From: Deltaproteobacteria bacterium
Lineage (GTDB): Bacteria > Desulfobacterota > Desulfuromonadia > Desulfuromonadales > Geopsychrobacteraceae
DNA length: 64,000 bases
Direction of reading: 5' to 3'
Assembly: GCA_024280335.1 (NCBI GenBank)
Contig: JAJRQI010000071.1
Coordinates: forward strand, 33,003 to 97,002
Every line of letters begins with the position of its first letter. The stretch's first letter is position 1. This document shows, one piece after another, positions 52,253 through 60,660 of the stretch. The position numbers and the translations under genes are program-made. A model generated the notes under the pieces. It worked only from the letters and a program-made list of their open reading frames with translations, searched no databases and was not told the origin of the DNA.

Positions 52253-52881
52253 GTGTTTTCTGTCCCAGAGGTTCTCTGGACTGGGGTGCCGATTAAACTC
52301 ACGCTTCCATGAGGGCTGCATCAGACTCAAAATTGAACCTCTCTACTTGGCAAACAAATAGTCGGTGTTGTCAACTTCTCCCCAAAACAGATCGGCCCGT
52401 TCCGCTCGGAATTTTTACTCACTGTTTTCTACTGTGAGGATCGTACGGTGGTGCTGGCAGTGCCTGAACGGCCGGTGTCGAAGTGGGTAAAGCTGGGCTG
52501 AATGGTTTCCAGAATTCAAGATAAGGACTAACGAATTTCATGAATCTGGCCCAGTTTAACTTAATGGATTATTGCCTTGTGAGCATTTTAGATACCAGTG
52601 TGCTGGGGACAATAATGGGAATATACATTTACCTTGCCGTAACCACAGGGACATTGGCGGGGGAATTCTCCGGCGTACTCCTTCGTCGTACTGCAGGAGT
52701 TGTAACGGCGGGAACAGGAACTTCAGTAGTTTTAGAGTGAGTGAAGTGTTACGAGAACTCCAGACATTTTGCTATTTCAATCTGAGAAATTCCCTCGGCG
52801 TCAGATCAAGTCTGAACTACTGCAGGTAAAATACCCCGCGACCGAGGGCTCGATTTCCTCTTCTGCCCTCCGTCTGTTGTG
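52253..52881. other. Gene-poor stretch with a gene remnant
   Basis: About 630 bases. 52337-52501 is a CsaA-like fragment. The rest, including a 66-codon frame at 52540-52740, has no family-like content. No repeat or hairpin of note. Confidence 0.5.
52337..52501 (+). pseudogene. C-terminal remnant of a CsaA-like tRNA-binding-domain protein
   Basis: The frame from 52337 reads [22 protein letters not shown] and goes on to [13 protein letters not shown] before a TGA at 52499. This resembles the last 50 residues of CsaA/YgjH-type proteins (IVGVVNFPPKQIG..., RSEVLVLG, VVLLxPDxPVPNG). The N-terminal 60 residues are missing and a stop lies just upstream, so this is a decayed copy. Confidence 0.55.
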
Positions 52882-54321
52882 CTAAATATCAATGTCAGGT
52901 TGTTTCTTGTGCTGTCCCGGCAGCTTGATCACTGCCATCTTCGGTTGCAGCATCTCGTGCATGGTGTAACCGATGCCGCCGATACCATAGCCGGAGCTGC
53001 GTCGCCCGGCAAAGGGCATCCAGTCAGAGCGGAAGGCGGTATGGTCGTTGACCATCACCGCAGTCGCATCGAGTCGTTTGATGCTGTCCAGTGCCGTGTC
53101 GAGATCTTTGGTGAAGACGGCCGCCTGGAAGGCAACATCCAGACTGTTGGCCCGCGCGATTGCATCCAGTCGGTCCTGATAGGGATAGACTGAAATCACC
53201 GGGCCGAAGACCTCCTGGGTGGAAACCCTGGTGTCGGCAGGCGGATTGAACAGCACCGTTGGCGCGTAGAGTGACTCACTCAGGCATTTCCCCCCGCACA
53301 GCAATTCCCCCCCGGCAGAGGTCGCCTCCTCGACCCACTGGTGAACCCGCTGCACCTCCTGGGCGAGGATCAGTGGGCCGACTTCGGTCTCGGGCAGGCT
53401 GGGATCACCCACCTTCAAGTGACCAGCGCCGGTGGCAAGTTGTTGCGCCAGATCCTTGGCAATATTCTGCTGGGCAAAGATCCGCTGTACCGAAACACAG
53501 ACCTGCCCGGCGTGATAAAAGCCCCCCTTGAGCAGGGCTGGAATCACCGCTGCGATATCGACGGTTTCATCGATGATTACCGGCGCCACGCCGCCATGTT
53601 CCAGGGCGCAACGCACCCCGGGAGCAAGTTTGCTGCGCAGTTGCCAGCCGATCCGGGCCGAACCGATAAAGGAGAAAAAATTGATTCGTGGGTCGGTGAC
53701 CAGAGTCTCGGCTACGGCACCACCGCAAACAATCGCCTGACACCAGCCTTCCGGCAGCCCGGCTTTGGCCAGCATCTCGACCAGCCGCAAGCAGCTGAGC
53801 GGCGTGGTCGAAGCCGGCTTGACGATCACCGGGCAGCCGACCGCAACCGCCGGGATTACTTGGTGGACGATCAGATTCAGCGGATGGTTAAAGGCGCTGA
53901 CCGCCATCACTACACCGATTGGCTCCATGGTCGTAAAAGCGATCCTGCCACTGGTGGCGGCGGTGTGTCCCATGGGGATCTCTTCGCCGCGCATCACATA
54001 CAGCAACTCTTTGCCGGCCAGTTCCACGCTGTCGATCGCACGGGTGACTTCGATGCGTGCATCGCTCAGCGGTTTGCCCCCCTCCAGAGCGATCAGCTCT
54101 GCCAGCCCTTGCGCCTCGGCCTCCATCAGTTTGGCCAATTCGCGCAGTATGGCGATTCGCCGGTACGGCTCCAGCCAGCCGTCGCGATCCCGGTAGAGCT
54201 GTTGCGCTCTTGCCAGCATCCGGTCGCCGTCGGCGGCATTCTGCAGCGGCAGGGACTGAATCGGTCTGCCGTCATAGGGGGAGAGAACCTCGAGGGTCGC
54301 TGTCTTACGATTTTTTGTCAT
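52882..54321 (-). CDS. Aldehyde dehydrogenase family protein
   Basis: 479 residues. NAD(P)-dependent ALDH fold with the general-base Glu in CALEHGGVAPVII and the catalytic Cys in HAGQVCVSVQRIF, and EVFGPVISVYPYQD near the end. It resembles non-phosphorylating GAPDH/succinate-semialdehyde-type enzymes; the actual aldehyde is not evident. It overlaps the TPP enzyme gene by four bases, so the two probably function together, with the aldehyde perhaps linked to pyruvate-derived metabolism. Confidence 0.92.
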   Translation of the reverse strand: MTKNRKTATLEVLSPYDGRPIQSLPLQNAADGDRMLARAQQLYRDRDGWLEPYRRIAILRELAKLMEAEAQGLAELIALEGGKPLSDARIEVTRAIDSVELAGKELLYVMRGEEIPMGHTAATSGRIAFTTMEPIGVVMAVSAFNHPLNLIVHQVIPAVAVGCPVIVKPASTTPLSCLRLVEMLAKAGLPEGWCQAIVCGGAVAETLVTDPRINFFSFIGSARIGWQLRSKLAPGVRCALEHGGVAPVIIDETVDIAAVIPALLKGGFYHAGQVCVSVQRIFAQQNIAKDLAQQLATGAGHLKVGDPSLPETEVGPLILAQEVQRVHQWVEEATSAGGELLCGGKCLSESLYAPTVLFNPPADTRVSTQEVFGPVISVYPYQDRLDAIARANSLDVAFQAAVFTKDLDTALDSIKRLDATAVMVNDHTAFRSDWMPFAGRRSSGYGIGGIGYTMHEMLQPKMAVIKLPGQHKKQPDIDI

Positions 54322-55964
54322 ATCAAGCAGACCTTTTCTTTGAGTTCATCGATCAACACCTTGTTGTTGTCGGTGTAATCAACCGGCACGTCGAGCAGGT
54401 GCACCCCACCGGCGACAAAGCAGCTCTCCAGCAGTGGGGCAAATTCATCGCTGGTGGTCAGCCGGTGCCCTTTGGCACCGAAGCTCTCGGCATACTGGAC
54501 AAAATCAGGGTTGTTGAATTTCAGACCGAAATCGGGATAGCCCATGCCGTATTGCTTCCAGCGGATCATGCCGTAGGAGGAATCGTTGATGATCAGCACC
54601 ACCAGGTTGAGTCCCAGGCGGACGGCGGTCTCCAGCTCCTGGCTGTTCATCAGAAAACCGCCGTCGCCGTTAATGGCCAGCACCCGCCGCTGCGGCCAGA
54701 GTCGGGCCACCTCCATCGCCGATGGGAGTCCCGCACCCATGGTCGCCAGGGCATTGTCGAGCAGCACTGTGTTCGGCTCGGCAGCCAGATAATTGCGGGC
54801 AAACCAGATCTTGTAGACCCCGTTATCAAGGGCGATCACCCCGTCATCCGGCATCACCCGACGGACATCGGCAACCAGCCGCTGCGGCTTGATCGGGAAG
54901 CCGGAATCTGCGGTTTTTTCTTGCAGGTGTTCGCCGAGATGCTGCTTGACCCGCTGAAAATAATCACAGTCCTGCTCCAGCTTGCCGACCATAGTAGTTA
55001 AGCGACTGATGCTCTCGGCGATATCACCGACCACCTCATGCTGGGGAAAATATACGTTGTCAACCACCGCCGAGCTGAAATTGACGTGGATCACCTGCTT
55101 GCCGCCATGCTCCATGAAGAAGGGGGGCTTTTCGACGACATCGTGACCGACATTTATCACCAGGTCGGCGCGATCGATAGCGCAGTGGATGTAGTCGTCG
55201 CTGGAGAGCGCGGCGGTTCCCAGGCACTGTGCGCTGCGCTCGTCGACCACCCCTTTACCCATCTGGGTGGTGAAGAAGTAGATACCTGAATCACGAACAA
55301 AATTGCACAGCGCGCTACGCACCCGTTTACGATTGGCGCCGGCACCGATCAGCAGTAGCGGGTAGTCGGCCTGATGGATCATCTGCACCGCCTCGTCGAT
55401 GACCTTGTCGGTCGCACGTGGCCGGTGACCATGGCTGATGGCAAACACCGGTGTGGTCATTTTATCGACCGGCTCGGCAGCGATATCCTCCGGCAGTTCC
55501 AAATGTACCGCGCCGGGTCGCTCTTCCTGAGCCCGGCGGAAGGACTCGCGAACCATCGAGGGGATCAGGTTGACATCAACAATTTGTCGAGTGTACTTGG
55601 TCAGCGGACCCATCATCCGCACCACATCGACAATCTGGAACTGCCCCTGTTTGCTCGATTTGATCGGTTTCTGCCCGGTGATCATCATCATCGGAAAGGC
55701 GCCGAGCTGGGCGTAGGCCGCCGCAGTGACCAGGTTGGTGGCACCGGGACCGAGGGTCGCCAGGCAGACACCGGCTTTACCTGTCAGTCGGCCGTAGGTC
55801 GCGGCCATAAAGGCGGCACCCTGTTCATGGCGGGTCAGAATCAGCTTGATGGAGGATTTACGCAAGGCTTCCAGGAAATCGAGATTCTCTTCCCCGGGAA
55901 CGCCATAAATGACCTCGACGCCTTCATTCTCCAAAGCTTTGATGAATAGATCGGCAGCGTTCAT
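54318..55964 (-). CDS. Acetolactate-synthase-like TPP-dependent enzyme (large-subunit type)
   Basis: 548 residues. TPP-enzyme motifs: catalytic Glu in YGVPGEENLDFLEAL, GVCLATLGPGATNLVT, and the TPP/Mg motif NGDGGFLMNSQELETAVR. Without a regulatory-subunit gene nearby and with ALDH as partner, it resembles catabolic AlsS or uncharacterised ALS-like enzymes more than biosynthetic IlvB. Its stop overlaps the ALDH start. GGGAAAGG precedes the ATG. Confidence 0.88.
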   Translation of the reverse strand: MNAADLFIKALENEGVEVIYGVPGEENLDFLEALRKSSIKLILTRHEQGAAFMAATYGRLTGKAGVCLATLGPGATNLVTAAAYAQLGAFPMMMITGQKPIKSSKQGQFQIVDVVRMMGPLTKYTRQIVDVNLIPSMVRESFRRAQEERPGAVHLELPEDIAAEPVDKMTTPVFAISHGHRPRATDKVIDEAVQMIHQADYPLLLIGAGANRKRVRSALCNFVRDSGIYFFTTQMGKGVVDERSAQCLGTAALSSDDYIHCAIDRADLVINVGHDVVEKPPFFMEHGGKQVIHVNFSSAVVDNVYFPQHEVVGDIAESISRLTTMVGKLEQDCDYFQRVKQHLGEHLQEKTADSGFPIKPQRLVADVRRVMPDDGVIALDNGVYKIWFARNYLAAEPNTVLLDNALATMGAGLPSAMEVARLWPQRRVLAINGDGGFLMNSQELETAVRLGLNLVVLIINDSSYGMIRWKQYGMGYPDFGLKFNNPDFVQYAESFGAKGHRLTTSDEFAPLLESCFVAGGVHLLDVPVDYTDNNKVLIDELKEKVCLI

Positions 55965-56038
55965 GACACAAACCTTTCCCGGCGAAGCGGACGAGCCGTG
56001 AGATTGTTCCTGATGGAGTCAGACCGGCCTATTCCTGA

Positions 56039-56656
56039 TCAACTTTTCAGTTTGGCGGCGATCTGCGCGACGTGGCGACCCTGATAGCGGGCGATCGCCA
56101 ATTCATTTTCACTCGGTTGCCGGCTTCCGTCGACACCAGCGAGGGTCGAAGCGCCATAAGGGGTGCCGCCGCTGATCTCGTCCATGTTCATCAGGCGTTG
56201 CTCGGCGTAGGGGACACCGACGATCAGCATGCCGTGATGCAATAGTGTGGTGTGGAAGCTGGTAATGGTCGTCTCCTGACCGCCGTGCTGGGTAGCGGTG
56301 GAGGTGAAGACGCTGCCGACCTTGCCGACCAGGCCGCCCTGCATCCACAACTGACCGGTCTGATCGAGGAAGTTGCGCATCTGCGCGGTCATATTGCCGA
56401 ACCGCGTCGGTGTCCCGAAGATGATGGCATCGGCCTCGGCCAATTGGTCAGGGTCGGCGTACGGGATCTGCGCGAAGCTCTCGCGGGCAGCCTTGGCCCC
56501 AACCCGTTCTAGGGCGTCCTCCGGAATCAGTTCCGGGACTTGCAGCAAGGAGACTTCAGCCCCGGCGACCTCTTTGGCCCCTGCCGCGATGGCTTCGGCC
56601 ATCTGATAGACATGTCCGTACATGCTGTAAAAGACAACCTGGATTTTTGTCGACAT
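56039..56656 (-). CDS. wrbA: NAD(P)H:quinone oxidoreductase, WrbA family
   Basis: 205 residues, flavodoxin fold: [55 protein letters not shown] and [11 protein letters not shown] are WrbA marks. FMN-dependent two-electron quinone reductase protecting from redox stress. AAAGGAG precedes the ATG. Downstream of marR and doxX on the same strand, with a GTTAG/CTAAC inverted repeat at 56699-56715. Confidence 0.95.
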   Translation of the reverse strand: MSTKIQVVFYSMYGHVYQMAEAIAAGAKEVAGAEVSLLQVPELIPEDALERVGAKAARESFAQIPYADPDQLAEADAIIFGTPTRFGNMTAQMRNFLDQTGQLWMQGGLVGKVGSVFTSTATQHGGQETTITSFHTTLLHHGMLIVGVPYAEQRLMNMDEISGGTPYGASTLAGVDGSRQPSENELAIARYQGRHVAQIAAKLKS

Positions 56657-56698
56657 CTGAACGCTCCTTTCATGTCGGGTTGACCTTAGTGGGCAATC

Positions 56699-56715
56699 GT
56701 TAGACTGATACTAAC
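56699..56715. promoter_or_regulatory. Inverted repeat upstream of wrbA
   Basis: GTTAG (56699-56703) and CTAAC (56711-56715) with a 7-base spacer, about 45 bases before the wrbA start. It may be an operator; weaker match to the marR/doxX motif. Confidence 0.35.
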
Positions 56716-56781
56716 AATACCATCGAAAACCTCTAAGTTAGGTCGAAGAGGAGAATCCTGGCCAGGCGGATGTGCGCAAGG

Positions 56782-57237
56782 TCAATCTACCGGTAGTTTT
56801 TTTGCCAGTAATCGGTCCAGCGACCACTTGCCGCCACCGCTGATGATTAAAGCCAACGCCATGCCGACAACCAGCAGGTGATATTCAAACCCTTCCCCGG
56901 CCTGCTTGCCGGACCAGTTCATGAAAAAGCCGTGCTGTACGTGCCCCATAAGGGCGGCCACGCCAATTGTGATTCCGATGCCCAAAGCCGCGATGCGTGT
57001 CCCAAGCCCGACGATCAGGCCGAGAGACCCGAAGGACTCGGCCAGAATCGCCAGCAGGGCAAAGACGTAGGGGATGCCCATGTTCTCGGTGAAATGGTGC
57101 ATGGTCCCACTGAAACCGTAGCCCCCGAACCAGGCGAACAGTTTCTGGGCACCGTGGGGGAAGATCACCAAGCCGAGAGTAATACGCAGGGCCGTCGCGG
57201 CGATTTCATCATTTGTCGTAAGCAGTTTATTCAGCAT
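56782..57237 (-). CDS. DoxX family membrane protein
   Basis: 151 residues, four membrane spans. RITLGLVIFPHGAQKLFAWFGGYGF and LAILAESFGSLGLIVGLGTRIAALGI are DoxX marks. DoxX-type proteins are membrane partners in thiosulfate, disulfide or quinone redox reactions. AAGGAG precedes the start. It sits between marR and wrbA. Confidence 0.92.
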   Translation of the reverse strand: MLNKLLTTNDEIAATALRITLGLVIFPHGAQKLFAWFGGYGFSGTMHHFTENMGIPYVFALLAILAESFGSLGLIVGLGTRIAALGIGITIGVAALMGHVQHGFFMNWSGKQAGEGFEYHLLVVGMALALIISGGGKWSLDRLLAKKLPVD

Positions 57238-57263
57238 TGCTTTCTCCTTAGTTGAATGACTGA

Positions 57264-57281
57264 CGATTTAACATCGAACCA
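57264..57281 (-). promoter_or_regulatory. Probable MarR operator upstream of doxX
   Basis: CGATTTAACATCGAACCA on the plus strand; it matches the marR upstream element at 57768-57785 in 11 of 18 positions, with the shared core TTnAAnATCnAAC. Confidence 0.45.
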
Positions 57282-57296
57282 TTAGTGCAAATCTTT

Positions 57297-57749
57297 TCAG
57301 TTGACCTGTGCCAGCCCGAGCTTTTTGCAAAGCTGGGCCAGTTGTTGTTGCTCTTCAGTAGTGAGGGCAGCAAAACTTTTGATGATACCCTGTACGTGAT
57401 CAGGGAAAATTCGCTCGATCAGCTCACGCCCGGCATCCGTAAGATGCAGGGCAATATATCTGCGATCTTCGCTGCTGCGCTGGCGCTCAACCAGTCCCCG
57501 CTTTTCCAGATTGTCGACCACGGTCGTGATGTTGGCGGTGCTTTTCAGAATTTTCTTGGCCACATCACGTTGGCACATCGATCCTAGATGATAAAGCGTC
57601 TCAAGCACGCCGAACTGGGAGATCGTCAGTTTTTCTTGAGTTAAATGACGGTGGGCGGCAACCGTCACGGTTTCTGCTGCCCTCATCAGCTTCACATAGC
57701 TATTCAGGGCGTCGAGTTCCGTCTTGCTACCGCGAAAAGAAATCCTCAT
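57297..57749 (-). CDS. MarR family transcriptional regulator
   Basis: 150 residues from ATG 57749 with GGAG ten bases upstream. Winged helix: QFGVLETLYHLGSMCQRDVAKKILKSTANITTVVDNLEKRGLVERQRSSEDRRYIALHLTDAG, a full MarR signature. It probably represses itself and the doxX-wrbA genes downstream and responds to quinones or other electrophiles, though no sensing cysteine is obvious. Confidence 0.92.
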   Translation of the reverse strand: MRISFRGSKTELDALNSYVKLMRAAETVTVAAHRHLTQEKLTISQFGVLETLYHLGSMCQRDVAKKILKSTANITTVVDNLEKRGLVERQRSSEDRRYIALHLTDAGRELIERIFPDHVQGIIKSFAALTTEEQQQLAQLCKKLGLAQVN

Positions 57750-57765
57750 GTTTAGCTCCACATTG

Positions 57766-57787
57766 AATAGTTAAATATCAAACTATT
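57766..57787 (-). promoter_or_regulatory. Inverted repeat upstream of marR, probable autoregulatory operator
   Basis: AATAGTT (57766-57772) and AACTATT (57781-57787) are exact reverse complements around eight bases, 16 bases upstream of the marR start. Confidence 0.55.
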
Positions 57788-57910
57788 ATAAAATGAAGAC
57801 GCTGTCAAGTTTTCTTGTAACTTCAGCCCGAGACCATTCGTCGAGGTTCTGAAATGTGAGAACCAGTCCTCTTGCTATACTGCAACTCTGGTCAGAACGG
57901 CCGCTGCTGA

Positions 57911-58657
57911 TCAATCATGCCCCCGTGAATGGCCACCGCCCCTGCGGGAATGCCCTCCGCCCCCACGGTTATGTCCTCCGCCTCCACGGTAGTGCCCTCC
58001 GCCTCCACGGTAGTGCCCTCCGCCTCTGCGGTAGTGCCCTCCGCCTCCGCGGTAATGCCTTCCGCCCCCGCGGTAATGCCCTCCGCCCCCGCGGTAATGC
58101 CTTCCGCCCCCGCGGTAGTGTCCTCCGCCCCCGCGGTAATGTCTATTTCCGCCGAAGAAATGATTGTCGTGAGGATAAAACCCGAAGCTGAAAGCGGTAC
58201 GATACGGGTAATAGGTGTAAGGGGAGGGATAAGCGTAAGCCCCAGAATCGTAATCGCTGTATGTCCGACGAATTTCTCTGCCGGCAGTCCGGCTGACTTC
58301 ACTCGCCGAACCTGGGGAGACAACTTGCCAGCTGCCGTCCGGTTGTCGACAGGAGGTGCCGAAACCCTGCTCTTCCTTGCCGCCGATGATAATCAACTGC
58401 TGGTATTCGCGGCAGTTGATTCCTTCTGCGGTCTGAAAGGTTCTCAGCGGGACAGTGCTTCCAGAATGGGCGGCATCCGGGTTGTTCCAAGTTGCTGCAG
58501 TTCCGGACTTGTTGTTTTCCAGGGCATATTGAAATGTATCGGCGACGGCCCGCTGCTCGGTTTCGTTTAGCCGCTCACTCAAATACTGAGCTTGAACAGC
58601 GGACGTCCCCAGCAATAAGGTAAATACCGCCATTGAGAATAGTGTTGTTCTTTGCAT
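57911..58657 (-). CDS. Exported surface-antigen-like protein with Gly/His/Tyr repeat tail
   Basis: 248 residues from ATG 58657 (GGAGACGG upstream) with signal peptide MQRTTLFSMAVFTLLLG. Residues 25-115 resemble the small surface-antigen domain of RT0821/Lpp0805-type proteins (ALENNKSGTAATWNNPDA, NCREYQQLIIIGG, GTSCRQPDGSWQVV). From about residue 160 a low-complexity tail has about eleven HYRGGGG-type seven-residue units, encoded by a 21-base repeat. Probably outer-membrane or surface-attached, possibly metal-binding through its many His. Copy number of the repeat may vary. Confidence 0.85.
   Translation of the reverse strand: MQRTTLFSMAVFTLLLGTSAVQAQYLSERLNETEQRAVADTFQYALENNKSGTAATWNNPDAAHSGSTVPLRTFQTAEGINCREYQQLIIIGGKEEQGFGTSCRQPDGSWQVVSPGSASEVSRTAGREIRRTYSDYDSGAYAYPSPYTYYPYRTAFSFGFYPHDNHFFGGNRHYRGGGGHYRGGGRHYRGGGGHYRGGGRHYRGGGGHYRRGGGHYRGGGGHYRGGGGHNRGGGGHSRRGGGHSRGHD
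57935..58150. repeat. 21-base tandem repeat within the surface-protein gene
   Basis: Repeats of CCTCCGCC(C/T)CCGCGGTAATG-type units about 21 bases apart (plus strand), coding the HYRGGGG repeats. Open reading frames on the other strand through this block are shadows. Confidence 0.85.
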
Positions 58658-58966
58658 AATCCGTCTCCTGGGAAAGAACCTTGTTCTCGGCGACTGCCGC
58701 AAGCCTCTGGTTCTTTGTCTGCCGGTTCAGTCGCCGACTGGGAGTTCGGATGCCCGGGCCGCAAGGCGACCCGGATTCACGTGTGGTTCCCTCATTGTAA
58801 CAGAGAATGGAATTCCAAGTTCTTTTCCCGGTGGCTTCTGCTGCTGCTGTTGGCCAACCGGTATGCGGATTGACACCCCTGCGTGGTCCGGTGTAAATAC
58901 GTTTGCAGGGCAGCGACCCGGGTTGAAGCCTCCTTGGTTCAGTCTGCCGAATTTGGGGAGGATAAG
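58658..58966. other. Upstream region between two divergent genes
   Basis: About 310 bases between the minus-strand surface-protein gene and the plus-strand flavoprotein gene. Apart from their ribosome sites (GGAGACGG and GGGGAGGA) I see no gene and no repeat. Confidence 0.5.
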
Positions 58967-59812
58967 ATGAAGAAAGTTCTTGGGATTGTTGCTTCGCTGC
59001 GAAATGTCGGCAACTGTGAAATCATGGTGAAGGAGATCGGTCGAGGCATTACCGTCCCTCATGAGCTTCAACTGATGCGTTTGCCGGAGTTTAACCTGAA
59101 GTATTGTAACGGTTGCTATCGCTGCCTGATGGCCAAGCGGGGCTGTGTGCTGAAGGACGATCTTGCTACGATCCTGGATGCGATCGCCAGCGCAGATGCC
59201 ATCATCCTTGCGGTACCGACCTATTTTCTCGCCGGGCCGGCCTGTTTGAAAACCTTTGTCGACCGGGGGATTTCCTTTTATTCGCGGGCCGAACAATTGT
59301 GGGGCAAGCCGGCGGTGGGGATCGGCATCGCCGGGATCGAGGGGAAGGAGGGGAGCACTCTACTCGACATCGAGAGGTTCTTGACGACGCTGATGGCGCA
59401 AAACAGGTCGAGCAGGATTGTCTATGGGGCGCTGCCGGGTGAGGTGGTCTTGAATCAGGCAAACCGTTCGGTCGCCAAAGAGCTGGCAACTGCGTTGTTT
59501 GCCGCGCCGCAACCGGAGCAGGGGCTCTGTTGCACTTGCTGCGGTGGGAAGACGTTCCGTTTCTATCCTGGCAATCGGGTCCGTTGTATGCTCTGCAGTG
59601 AATCAGGAACATTGGTCACCGGCGGCGAGCAGCCGGCGATTGAGATGCAGCAGAGTGAACAGCCGTTTCTGGCCGACGGGACCGCTGCTCTCAACCACAG
59701 GGACTGGCTGCTCGGCATGCTCGGGCGCTTCAAAGAGCAGAAGGAGTCCCTGGCTCAGGTCCGGGCGGCGTATGAAGACGAAGTGGCGTGGCTCCGGCCG
59801 AGCAGCGAGTAG
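58967..59812 (+). CDS. NADPH-dependent FMN reductase-like flavoprotein with C-terminal zinc ribbon
   Basis: 281 residues from ATG 58967 (GGGGAGGA upstream). Residues 1-190: flavodoxin-like reductase (LGIVASLRNVGNCEIM, LKYCNGCYRCLMAKRGC, VPTYFLAGPACLKTFVDRG). Residues 205-230: CCTCCGGKTFRFYPGNRVRCMLC, a rubredoxin/zinc-ribbon-like motif with two CxxC. Such iron-sulfur-flavoprotein-type fusions occur in anaerobes. The substrate is unknown. Isolated gene. Confidence 0.85.
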   Translation: MKKVLGIVASLRNVGNCEIMVKEIGRGITVPHELQLMRLPEFNLKYCNGCYRCLMAKRGCVLKDDLATILDAIASADAIILAVPTYFLAGPACLKTFVDRGISFYSRAEQLWGKPAVGIGIAGIEGKEGSTLLDIERFLTTLMAQNRSSRIVYGALPGEVVLNQANRSVAKELATALFAAPQPEQGLCCTCCGGKTFRFYPGNRVRCMLCSESGTLVTGGEQPAIEMQQSEQPFLADGTAALNHRDWLLGMLGRFKEQKESLAQVRAAYEDEVAWLRPSSE

Positions 59813-59824
59813 CTTTTTCTGAAG

Positions 59825-60583
59825 TTATTCCTCCGCCCAGTTCAGCCGGGAAGGATCAAAACCGTCTTCAATATTTGGTTTGATGATTTGAAAATAGGGG
59901 GAGACATCAAAGTCGCGTGGCGTAAACAGGCTGTGGTGGCGGGTATGAAACGTCACCTGAGTACATTTTACGCAAGCAGGGTCTGCCGGATCGAGTTTAA
60001 AAACTTCGGGCAGGATCGGGTAGCGGACCGATTGAAAGGCTTGTGCAATCAAGGATGAACAGATCGCCAGAGTCGGATCACCGCTTCCCAGGGCCAGCAA
60101 ACGGCTGCGCCAGCGGAGCGGCAAAAACGGCGCGGGGATCAGGTATCTGGCGAGATCGACAATATTTTTCAAATCATAGCGTTGCCCGAGTCTGGCAACG
60201 GCATACTCACAAACGCTGCTGATCTCAGTTGCGGAAAGGCCGACCGGGCGGCAGATCCGGGTGTGACAAGTCGAATATTCACTTAAGGGGATCGCGCGAA
60301 TCCCGTCGTTGACATCCGCCTCGATGAGAACCGCTGCATCCTCCCCTGCGGGGGCTGGATCCAGGATGTCGCCGACATACAGGGCGGCATGCGACCAGCG
60401 TGATTGGGTAAGGTACTGGATGGCGGTACTGATGCGGCTATTGCCGGCAACCAGCAGAACATCGCCGGCTTTGAGGGAGGACGCCAGCAGCTCTGCGCTG
60501 CTGGTTGCCGCTTCGGCCTCAGTCGTCAGTGGCTCGGAAAGGTAGCGGGCAAGTTTTTGTCCGATACGTTGCAGGATCTCCAC
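59825..60583 (-). CDS. YiiX/YaeF-type permuted papain-like hydrolase
   Basis: 252 residues without a clear signal peptide. Catalytic His in SRWSHAALYVGD near residue 80 and Cys in LAICSSLIAQAF near 193 match permuted NlpC/P60-like (C92) proteins, which usually act on cell-wall peptides or lipids. Followed (upstream) by a DUF547 gene on the same strand; the two may share a transcript. Confidence 0.8.
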   Translation of the reverse strand: MEILQRIGQKLARYLSEPLTTEAEAATSSAELLASSLKAGDVLLVAGNSRISTAIQYLTQSRWSHAALYVGDILDPAPAGEDAAVLIEADVNDGIRAIPLSEYSTCHTRICRPVGLSATEISSVCEYAVARLGQRYDLKNIVDLARYLIPAPFLPLRWRSRLLALGSGDPTLAICSSLIAQAFQSVRYPILPEVFKLDPADPACVKCTQVTFHTRHHSLFTPRDFDVSPYFQIIKPNIEDGFDPSRLNWAEE

Positions 60584-60660
60584 CGTGATTGTTTCCCCGT
60601 TCTGCAGTTGTTTTTGGCCGCTGCTCGATTCAAGACTGTTGTCAGGTCTGGGCCTTTCGG

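Noticed and set aside
52540..52740. 66-codon frame after the CsaA fragment
   Set aside because: No clear ribosome site, no family similarity, and it lies in a decayed region; probably chance.
57935..58150. Possible CRISPR array because of regular repeats
   Set aside because: Repeats are 21 bases, without spacers, and code for HYRGGGG units; no cas genes nearby.
57929..58570. 213-codon plus-strand frame over the 21-base repeats
   Set aside because: Produced by the repeat being open in several frames; the minus frame has the signal peptide, ribosome site and antigen domain.
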